DNA of 64,000 nucleotides from Nocardioides thalensis (GTDB lineage: Bacteria > Actinomycetota > Actinomycetes > Propionibacteriales > Nocardioidaceae). The first letter of the stretch is position 1. Each line of letters starts with the position of its first letter. The stretch is taken from positions 1,116,001 through 1,180,000 of the forward strand of contig NZ_JACCFP010000001.1 of the NCBI RefSeq assembly GCF_013410655.1, read 5' to 3'. The translations under genes and the position numbers were made by a program. The notes below the pieces were generated by a model that ran no database searches, was not told the origin of the DNA, and saw only the letters and a program-made list of their open reading frames with translations. Positions 58,127 through 64,000 of the stretch are shown here, in pieces.

Positions 58127-58510
58127 TCACCCCGGGGTGTTGACCATGAAGTTGGCGGCGTGCTCGACGTACTCCCAGAACCGGGCGTCCTGCTCCGGGG
58201 TGAGGTCGACGGCGTCGAGGCCGGCGCGGAAGTGGGTGAGCCACCGGTCGCGCGCCTCGAGGTTGACCTCGAACGGGGCGTGCCGCATCCGCAGCCGCGG
58301 GTGACCGCGCTGGTCGGAGTACGTCGTGGGGCCGCCCCAGTACTGCACGAGGAACAGGAGGAAGCGCTCCTCCGCGGGGCCCAGGTCCTCCTCGGGATAC
58401 AGCGGACGGAGCACCTCGTCGTCGGCCACGCCCTTGTAGAAGGTCGCCACGATCGTGCGGAAGGTCTCGAACCCGCCGATCTCGTCGTAGAAGGACTGCT
58501 CCTCGGTCAC
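58127..58510 (-). CDS. glbO: Truncated hemoglobin, group II (TrHbO)
   Basis: A 127-aa heme protein of the 2/2 globin fold. YDEIGGFETFRTIVATFYKGV opens helices A-B, LVQYWGGPTTYSDQRGHPRLRMRHAPF contains the group II hallmark WGG and the proximal His, and WEYVEHAANFMVNT closes helix H. Group II globins bind oxygen tightly and are often related to redox or nitric oxide chemistry. Its start overlaps nothing; the MscS gene ends 7 bp upstream on the same strand, so they may be co-transcribed. Confidence 0.95.
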   Translation of the reverse strand: MTEEQSFYDEIGGFETFRTIVATFYKGVADDEVLRPLYPEEDLGPAEERFLLFLVQYWGGPTTYSDQRGHPRLRMRHAPFEVNLEARDRWLTHFRAGLDAVDLTPEQDARFWEYVEHAANFMVNTPG

Positions 58511-58517
58511 CGCACCA

Positions 58518-59531
58518 TCATCCCGCGTCGGTGGTGGACGTCGGCGACTGGTCGGGCTTCCGCTCGTCGCGGTGCCACACGACCCGCTGCGCGAACGGGA
58601 TCTCGATGCCCTCGTGGTCGAAGCGGGTCTTGATGCGCTGGCGCATCGCCCGGGCGACGGCCCACTGCTCGAGCGGTGCGGTCTTGATGAGCACGCGCAG
58701 CGTCACCGAGTCGGGGCTCAGCATCTCGACGCCGGTCACCTCCGGCTCCTCGATGATCACGTGGCGGTAGTCCTCGTCCTCCCACAGGTCGTGCGCGATC
58801 TCGCGCAGCACCTGCTGGACACGGATCAGGTCCTCGCCGTAGCCGACACCGACGTCGACCACCGCCCGCGACCAGTTCTGGCTCTTGTTGCCGACCCGCA
58901 CGATCTCGCCGTTGGGGACGTACCAGACGGTGCCGTCGAGGTCGCGCAGCCGGGTCATCCGCAGCGTGACGGCCTCCACCGTGCCGTTGGCCTCGCCGAC
59001 GTCGACCACGTCGCCGACGCCGTACTGGTCCTCGATGAAGATGAAGATGCCGGCCAGGAAGTCGCGGACCAGCGACTGGGCCCCGAAGCCGAGCGCCAGG
59101 CCGATGATGCCCGCGCTGGCGATGATCGGCGCGATGTTGACGCCGAGCTCGCTGAGGATCATGGTGCCGATCACCGCGACGATGATCACGGTGACGATGC
59201 TGCCGAGGACGCCGGCCATCGTCGCCGCGCGCTGCTTGCGTCGCGCGGTCACGGCGGACTCGACGCGCTCGCCCAGCACGCCGGTCTCGGCCCGGCGGGC
59301 GATCCGCCCGATGATCTTGTGGAGCAGCCACCGCAGCAGCAGCCCGAACACGACGAGCCCGAGGATCGCCAGCGGCTTCCCGATGAGGACGTCGGACCAG
59401 TTCGCCAGGCGTTCGTTGCCGGTCCAGTCCCAGACCAGCTGGCAGGTGCGTTCGCCGTCGGCGCAGGGGCTCGGTGCCTCCTCCGCGGCCGCGGCCGCCG
59501 TCAGGACGGGGGTGAGGGCGTTGATCGGCAT
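58518..59531 (-). CDS. MscS-family mechanosensitive ion channel
   Basis: A 337-aa small-conductance mechanosensitive channel. After a short extracytoplasmic N-terminus (ATG 59531, with a GGAG site) come three or so helices; the pore helix region includes GIIGLALGFGAQSLVRDFLAG, the MscS-signature segment, followed by the beta domain (EDQYGVGDVVDVGEANGTVEAV) and the C-terminal soluble part. It releases solutes when membrane tension rises on osmotic downshock. Two cysteines are in the first loop (PCADGERTCQLV). It is divergent from the gene at 59617. Confidence 0.95.
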   Translation of the reverse strand: MPINALTPVLTAAAAAEEAPSPCADGERTCQLVWDWTGNERLANWSDVLIGKPLAILGLVVFGLLLRWLLHKIIGRIARRAETGVLGERVESAVTARRKQRAATMAGVLGSIVTVIIVAVIGTMILSELGVNIAPIIASAGIIGLALGFGAQSLVRDFLAGIFIFIEDQYGVGDVVDVGEANGTVEAVTLRMTRLRDLDGTVWYVPNGEIVRVGNKSQNWSRAVVDVGVGYGEDLIRVQQVLREIAHDLWEDEDYRHVIIEEPEVTGVEMLSPDSVTLRVLIKTAPLEQWAVARAMRQRIKTRFDHEGIEIPFAQRVVWHRDERKPDQSPTSTTDAG

Positions 59532-59603
59532 TGCTCCAGTGAACCAAAGCGGCGAGCGCCGGGGACGGGTCGGGCCGGGATGCCGGTGGTGAGCCGCGAC
59601 CGA

Positions 59604-59616
59604 TAGTCTTCGCCTC
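59604..59616 (+). promoter_or_regulatory. Candidate leaderless -10 element of the gene at 59617
   Basis: TAGTCT ends 7 bases before GTG 59617. Confidence 0.45.
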
Positions 59617-59985
59617 GTGACCAGCGCCAGGACCAGCCCCGTCGTACGCCGCGCCCTCGCCGCCGCCATCGCCGTGCCGGCCGCGCTCGCGCTCTCCGTC
59701 GTCCTCGCCGGACCGGCGGCCGCCGGCACGCCGGCGGTGTGGGAGGAGAGCGACCCGGTCGACTTCGTCAGCGCGGCCCTGCTGTTCGCCGGTGTGCCGC
59801 TGCTCGTGTTCGTGGTCGTCGCGGCGCTCGTGCTCGGGCCGTCGCTAGCGCGTGGCGAGTCGCTCGCGCCGGGTGGCGGCGAGCAGGACTCCCAGTGGCT
59901 CGGCGGACCGCGCAAGGCGGCCGGTGAGCTCGCCGCGCCCGACGCCGAGGGCTCGCAGGCCGGCGGCGCCGGCGGCCGCTGGTAG
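59617..59985 (+). CDS. Small membrane protein with two hydrophobic segments, unknown function
   Basis: A 122-aa protein. The first segment (residues 12-36, ending AGPAAAGTP) looks like a signal peptide with an Ala-X-Ala type cleavage site, and the second (about 50-73, ALLFAGVPLLVFVVVAALVLG) is a transmembrane helix. The last 45 residues are Gly/Ala-rich and disordered in appearance. No family assignment. The next gene begins 22 bp later on the same strand and is likely co-expressed. It is known in related actinobacteria only as a conserved hypothetical protein, as far as I can tell. Confidence 0.7.
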   Translation: MTSARTSPVVRRALAAAIAVPAALALSVVLAGPAAAGTPAVWEESDPVDFVSAALLFAGVPLLVFVVVAALVLGPSLARGESLAPGGGEQDSQWLGGPRKAAGELAAPDAEGSQAGGAGGRW

Positions 59986-60007
59986 CGGATCGCCCGGGGG
60001 AGCGGGG

Positions 60008-60367
60008 GTGAGCATGGAGCTGACCACGAAGGATCGGGCCGCGCTCGACGCGACCATCCGCTCGGCCGAGCAGCTGTGCCGCGCCGAGATCTCGGTCTAC
60101 GTCGGCAAGGTCGACGGCGACGACGCCCGGGCCTTCGCGACGAGCCTCCACAACACGCTGGTCGCGCCCGCGCGCAGCATCCTGATCATGGTCGACCCCG
60201 AGCGGCACGTCGTCGAGGTCGTCACCGGCGGCTACGTCCGGCGCAACCTCACCGACGACGAGACTGCCCTCGCGGTCGAGGAGATGACCCGCTCCTTCGC
60301 CGACGGCGACCTCGCGGGCGGCCTGACGCGGGGGATCCGCCTGCTGGCGGACCACGCCCGCGCCTGA
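60008..60367 (+). CDS. DUF5130-like protein (TPM-type fold)
   Basis: A 119-aa protein from GTG 60008 (ATG 60014 is an alternative two codons later). LTTKDRAALDATIRSAEQLCRAEISVYVGKVDGDDARAFAT and ILIMVDPERHVVEVVTGGYVRRNLTDDETALAVEEM match DUF5130, which is related to the TPM (Psb32-like) domain family found in membrane-associated phosphatases and repair proteins. It lacks a signal peptide, so it probably acts in the cytoplasm, perhaps with the membrane protein encoded just upstream. Molecular function is unknown. Its end faces pepN. Confidence 0.8.
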   Translation: MSMELTTKDRAALDATIRSAEQLCRAEISVYVGKVDGDDARAFATSLHNTLVAPARSILIMVDPERHVVEVVTGGYVRRNLTDDETALAVEEMTRSFADGDLAGGLTRGIRLLADHARA

Positions 60368-60377
60368 CCTCCTGCTG

Positions 60378-62948
60378 CTACTCCGCGTCCTTGGCCTGCG
60401 CGGCCAGTGACCTGGCGATGTCGGCTCGGCCCTCGCGCACGTAGCGCAGCGCCCCGGGGTCGACGCCCGCGGAGTGGTTCTCGAGCCAGTCGTCCACCTT
60501 CGCGAGGGTCTCCTCGGTGGCGAGGACCCGGGGGAAGATGAATTCCAGCGCCACCGAGGCGCGGTGGAACCCGAGCCGGTCGATGGCTCCAGCGGTGTCG
60601 GCGAGGTAGCGGTCGACGTACGGCGCCAGCACCTCCTCCTGGCCGGCCCGCATGAACGAGTTCACGACGCTGCGCGCGGTCTCGTTGGGCGTCGAGGGAT
60701 CGAGCATCGCCTGCTGCCAGGCCCGGTCCTTCGCCGCAGCGGTCGGCATCGCGGCCCGTGCGGCCGCCGCGTGCTCCTTGCCGGTGATCGTGTTGTCCCG
60801 CTCGAGCTCGGCGTCGATCCGCGCGTCGTCGGCGCGGCCGAGACGGGCGAGGTTGTTGACCAGCGCCCACCGCAGCTCGCTGTCGACCGACAGGCCCTCG
60901 AACGAGAGCGTGCCGTCGAGGAGCGCCTCGAGGTCGGCAGCCGCGTCGTCGGAGTGCGCGGCGGCGGCGTAGGACCGGGCGAACGTCAGCTGGTGGTCGG
61001 TGCCGGGCTCGGCGTTCTCGAGGAGCTTGCGCAGCCCCCGCTCCCACTGGCCGGCGAGGGCGGCGCGGCCCGCGGGCGCGCTGTAGACCGTGACCGCCTG
61101 GGCGGCGTAGACCGGGATCCGGCTGACGCCCCACGAGTCGGTCTCCGCGCCGATGTTGCCCAGCACGAGCTCGACGAAGTCGGTGGCGCGCATCTCGGCG
61201 TCGCGCGTCATGTCCCACGCGGCACCCCAGATCAGGGCGCGGGCGAGGGAGTCGTCCATGGTGGACAGCCCGGCGACCGCCGTCGCCAGCGAGGCGGGGT
61301 CGAGACGGATCTTGGCGAAGGTGAGGTCGCCGTCGTTGAGCAGCAACAGGTCGGGCTGGGTCTTCCCGACCAGCTCGGCGATCTCGGTGCGCTCGCCCTC
61401 GACGTCGACCTCGACGTAGTCGTCGCGCACGAGACGTCCCTCGGCGTTGGTGTTGTAGAGGCCGATGCCGAGCCGGTGGCGGCGCAGCGTCGGGTGGTCG
61501 GCCGGGGCGGACTGGGTGACCGCGAACGACGTGTAGGCGCCGTCGGCGCCGACCTCGAAGGCCGGTGCCAGCGTGTTGGTGCCGGCGGTCTGGAGCCACT
61601 CCTGGGCCCACCCGCTCAGCTCACGGCCCGACGACTTCTCGAGCGCGCTGAGCAGGTCGGTGAACTCGGTGTTGGCGTAGGCGTGGTCCTGGAAGTACTG
61701 CCGGAGACCGGCGAGGAACGGCTGGAGCCCAACCCAGGCGACCAGCTGCTTGAGCACCGACGCGCCCTTGGCGTAGGTGATCATGTCGAAGTTCACCTCG
61801 ACCGCGTGCAGGTCGACCATGTCGGTGGCGATCGGGTGGGTGCTCGGCAGCGCGTCGGCCCGGTAGCCGGTCTGCTTGCGGGCGTTGGTGAAGCCGGTCC
61901 ACGCCTCCTTGTACGGCGTGGCCTCGACCTGCGCCCAGTAGCAGGCCCACTCGGCGAACGACTCGTTGAGCCAGAGGTCGTCCCACCACTTCATGGTCAC
62001 CAGGTCGCCGAACCACATGTGGGCCATCTCGTGGGTGATCACCGAGCAACGGAACTCGTAGAACGAGCGCGGCTGGCGCGACCGCGGGAGGTACTCGTCA
62101 CGGATGGTGACCGTGCCGGCGTTCTCCATCCCGGCCATGTTGTACTCCGGCACGTAGAGCTGGTCGTACTTCCCGAACGGGTAGGGGAAGCCGAACTCCC
62201 GCTCGAAGAACTCGAAGCTCTGCCGGGTGAGGCTGACCAGCTCCTCGCGCTCGGCGTCGAGCTGGTCCTTCAGCGACTGCCGGGAGAAGTGGCCGATCGG
62301 GATGACGCCGTGCGCGCCCTCGTAGACGTCCTGCACCTCGTAGTAGTCGCCGGCGACGATCGCCGTGATGTACGTCGACATCGGCTTGGTGGGCGCGAAG
62401 TGCCAGGTGGCGAACCCGCTGTCGCCCGGCACCGGCTCCGGCGTCGGCGAGTTGGACACGACCTTCCAGTGGGCGGGCGCGGTGACGTTGAACGTGAACG
62501 GCGCCTTGAGGTCGGGCTGCTCGAATGTCGTGAAGACCCGGCGGGCGTCGGGGACCTCGAACTGGGAGTAGAGGTAGACCCTCCCGTCGGCGGGGTCGAC
62601 GAAGTGGTGGAGGCCCTCGCCGGTGTGGGAGTAGGTGCAGTCGGCCCGCACGACGAGGGTGTTGTCGGCCTGGAGCCCCGTCAGGGTGAGGCGGCTGTCG
62701 GCGTACACCTCGGCCGGGTCGAGGGCGACCCCGTTCAGGGTCACCTCGTGGACGGTGGCGTCGACCAGGTCGGCGAAGGTCTCGGCCGCCGGCTCGCGGC
62801 AGGTGAACGCGATCGTGGTGGTCGAGCCGAACGTCTCGACACCGTCCTGCTCGGCCAGGGTGAGGTCGAGGTCGACGGTGTAGGAGGTGACGTCGATGAG
62901 CGCGGCGCGGGCGGTGGCCTCGTCGCGGGTCAGGTTGGTTCCGGGCAT
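60378..62948 (-). CDS. pepN: Aminopeptidase N (M1 family)
   Basis: An 856-aa zinc aminopeptidase of the usual actinobacterial length. The exopeptidase motif GMENAG lies near residue 263, and the zinc site HEMAHMWFGD, followed 18 residues later by NESFAEW, completes HExxH-x18-E. The C-terminal ERAP1-like helical domain fills the last 350 residues. ATG 62948 (MPGTNLTRDEA) has an AGGATG-type site; ATG 62957 is an alternative. It releases N-terminal amino acids from peptides in the cytoplasm and has no signal sequence. Confidence 0.96.
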   Translation of the reverse strand: MPGTNLTRDEATARAALIDVTSYTVDLDLTLAEQDGVETFGSTTTIAFTCREPAAETFADLVDATVHEVTLNGVALDPAEVYADSRLTLTGLQADNTLVVRADCTYSHTGEGLHHFVDPADGRVYLYSQFEVPDARRVFTTFEQPDLKAPFTFNVTAPAHWKVVSNSPTPEPVPGDSGFATWHFAPTKPMSTYITAIVAGDYYEVQDVYEGAHGVIPIGHFSRQSLKDQLDAEREELVSLTRQSFEFFEREFGFPYPFGKYDQLYVPEYNMAGMENAGTVTIRDEYLPRSRQPRSFYEFRCSVITHEMAHMWFGDLVTMKWWDDLWLNESFAEWACYWAQVEATPYKEAWTGFTNARKQTGYRADALPSTHPIATDMVDLHAVEVNFDMITYAKGASVLKQLVAWVGLQPFLAGLRQYFQDHAYANTEFTDLLSALEKSSGRELSGWAQEWLQTAGTNTLAPAFEVGADGAYTSFAVTQSAPADHPTLRRHRLGIGLYNTNAEGRLVRDDYVEVDVEGERTEIAELVGKTQPDLLLLNDGDLTFAKIRLDPASLATAVAGLSTMDDSLARALIWGAAWDMTRDAEMRATDFVELVLGNIGAETDSWGVSRIPVYAAQAVTVYSAPAGRAALAGQWERGLRKLLENAEPGTDHQLTFARSYAAAAHSDDAAADLEALLDGTLSFEGLSVDSELRWALVNNLARLGRADDARIDAELERDNTITGKEHAAAARAAMPTAAAKDRAWQQAMLDPSTPNETARSVVNSFMRAGQEEVLAPYVDRYLADTAGAIDRLGFHRASVALEFIFPRVLATEETLAKVDDWLENHSAGVDPGALRYVREGRADIARSLAAQAKDAE

Positions 62949-63136
62949 GCCGATCATCCTGTCACCGGGGTGGGGATTGTCAGACACCGGCGGCAGCGGA
63001 TTCGTCCTTCCGGATGAGCGCGACGGCGAACTACAGACGTGTAACTTCGGAAAGTCAAGCGCGACACGCCGGTGACGCATGGGTTTCTTGGGGTTTTTGT
63101 TGCGAATGGGACCCGTTGTGGTTCAGGGTGTTGGCC
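62949..63136. other. Intergenic region between pepN and the CHAP gene
   Basis: A 188-bp divergent spacer of lower GC content toward its right end, including a T-rich stretch near 63090-63105. No coding frame, tRNA or recognised riboswitch was found. It must hold the promoters of both flanking genes. Confidence 0.5.
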
Positions 63137-64000
63137 ATGCCCCGGGGGAGTCGACTGCTCGGTTACGGATGCGCGCTGCTGTCCAGCGCCCTGATGGCGA
63201 CCCTGCTCGTGGTCACCGGGATCGCGCACCAGCCACCCGACCGCGGTGAGACCCTCCGTTCGCGGCCCGCCGCGATGGGCTCGTCCTACCTCTGCACCGG
63301 CTACGCCGGGTGTCGCGACGCCGGCTACTCCGACGCGGGCTACGGCTCGCGCAGCGGCCGCATGTACTGGCGGATGTACTCCGGGCACAACTGCACCAAC
63401 TACGCGGCGTACCGGATGATCAAGGCGGGGATGTCCGAGGAGCGCCCGTGGAGCGGGAGCGGCATGGCCTACAACTGGGGCCACGCCATGGCGGACATCA
63501 CCGACCGTCGCCCGGCGGTCGGGGCGATCGCCTGGTGGGACCGCTACGAGGGCGGCATCGGCTCCAGCGGCCACGTGGCCTACGTCGAGAAGGTCGTGTC
63601 CGCTGACGAGATCGTCATCTCCGAGGACAGCTGGAGCGGTGACTTCCACTGGCGCCGCATTACCCGCGACAGCGGCAGGTGGCCGAGCGGGTTCATCCAC
63701 TTCGTCGACAAGGCGATGACCAACGAGGTCGCCCCGACCATCTTCGGCACGCCCCAGGTGGGCGCCCAGCTGCGCGCGTCGACCGGCAACTGGAAGCCGT
63801 CCGCGGAGACGTTCCAGTACCAGTGGCTCGCCGACGGCGTCGAGATCGCCGGAGCCACCCAGCAGACGTTCACGCCGACGGCCGCCCAGCGCGGTACCAA
63901 CATCCGGGTGTCTGTCACCGCCCGCAAGCCGGACTTCGACCCCACGACGGCGCTGTCGGCGCCGACGGCCCGGGTGACCGCAGGTGAGTTCGCCGTCGAG
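63137..64000 (+). CDS. Secreted CHAP-domain protein with Ig-like repeat, truncated by the window edge
   Basis: The first 288 codons of a rightward gene that continues past the window. A signal peptide or anchor (about residues 8-30) is followed by a CHAP amidase/peptidase domain: SGHNCTNYAAY with the catalytic Cys86, and GSSGHVAYVEKVV with His146, suggesting cleavage of peptidoglycan peptides. From about residue 192 comes a bacterial Ig-like segment (NWKPSAETFQYQWLADGVEI), of the kind that occurs in multiple copies in large surface proteins. ATG 63137 is the first start after a stop. The C-terminal length is unknown. Confidence 0.85.
   Translation, partial: MPRGSRLLGYGCALLSSALMATLLVVTGIAHQPPDRGETLRSRPAAMGSSYLCTGYAGCRDAGYSDAGYGSRSGRMYWRMYSGHNCTNYAAYRMIKAGMSEERPWSGSGMAYNWGHAMADITDRRPAVGAIAWWDRYEGGIGSSGHVAYVEKVVSADEIVISEDSWSGDFHWRRITRDSGRWPSGFIHFVDKAMTNEVAPTIFGTPQVGAQLRASTGNWKPSAETFQYQWLADGVEIAGATQQTFTPTAAQRGTNIRVSVTARKPDFDPTTALSAPTARVTAGEFAVE

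Noticed and set aside
62949..63136. A ydaO-type c-di-AMP riboswitch before the CHAP gene
   Set aside because: Such riboswitches often precede cell-wall hydrolase genes in actinobacteria, but the spacer shows no matching conserved segments and is short for that class.

Overview
The window is high-GC, gene-dense, uninterrupted chromosomal DNA from an actinobacterium, most likely Nocardioides or a close relative in the Propionibacteriales. This placement is inferred from the G+C-rich third codon positions, frequent GTG starts, 1-8 bp gene overlaps, PafBC-like WYL regulators, an F420-dependent luciferase-like oxidoreductase of the TIGR03857 type, EttA, a DUF222/HNH protein, DUF3618 and SigE-type sigma factors. 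No integrase, transposase, phage gene or CRISPR array was seen. Many genes have a TANNNT hexamer ending 5-8 bases before the start codon and no Shine-Dalgarno sequence, the leaderless arrangement typical of this phylum.

Region by region. 1-3.7 kb: the N-terminal end of a membrane protein (probably a sensor kinase) faces two tandem ABC ATPase/permease pairs that are an internal duplication. 3.8-7.4 kb: an SGNH hydrolase, RNase PH, the RdgB/HAM1 pyrophosphatase, an uncharacterised protein, an unusual short tRNA with a UAG anticodon, and the peroxiredoxin Bcp. 7.4-9.9 kb: a nickel/cobalt ECF transporter (CbiM, PDGLE protein, CbiQ, CbiO) behind a palindrome that resembles a Nur box. 10-15.4 kb: an MFS exporter, DUF3618 and GroES-like proteins, a secreted repeat protein, a DUF222/HNH protein and a CPBP-family membrane protein. 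15.6-20.6 kb: an AlkD-like protein, an EamA exporter with its divergent LysR regulator, an SDR enzyme, DUF1905, VOC and MpaB-family proteins. 20.7-28.9 kb: a secreted penicillin-acylase-family hydrolase, a DHA2-type MFS pump, a WYL regulator pair, a secreted metzincin and a serine hydrolase lipoprotein.

28.9-41.1 kb: a coiled-coil membrane protein, a metallohydrolase/DUF2786 fusion, tRNA-Lys, a phytoene-desaturase-like flavoprotein, a second (cytoplasmic) acylase-family protein, a MarR-GNAT fusion sharing a perfect 24-bp palindrome with a divergent GT-C type membrane protein, tRNA-His, oligoribonuclease, a MauE/DsbA/adenosine-deaminase operon, an SDR enzyme and tRNA-Arg. 41.1-45.4 kb: a small exported protein, an AbiEi-like/DUF559 protein, a phased intergenic repeat array, an F420-type oxidoreductase and an M24 aminopeptidase. 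45.4-50.6 kb: an operon of a PrsW intramembrane protease and two membrane GTPases, then a paralogous SSB. 50.6-64 kb: a SigE-type sigma factor with a membrane partner, EttA, MarR, thiolase, tandem hot-dog thioesterase, a second ECF sigma factor with a collagen-like His-rich membrane protein, truncated hemoglobin, MscS channel, a DUF5130-type protein, aminopeptidase N, and the first part of a secreted CHAP-domain protein that runs off the end.

Most genes are housekeeping or small accessory functions. The most coherent candidate for an under-described system is the PrsW plus dual-GTPase operon. The strongest regulatory signals are the palindromes at 7418-7440 and 35345-35368 and the 31-bp-phased repeats near 42.7 kb. 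No gap between genes exceeds 300 bases.
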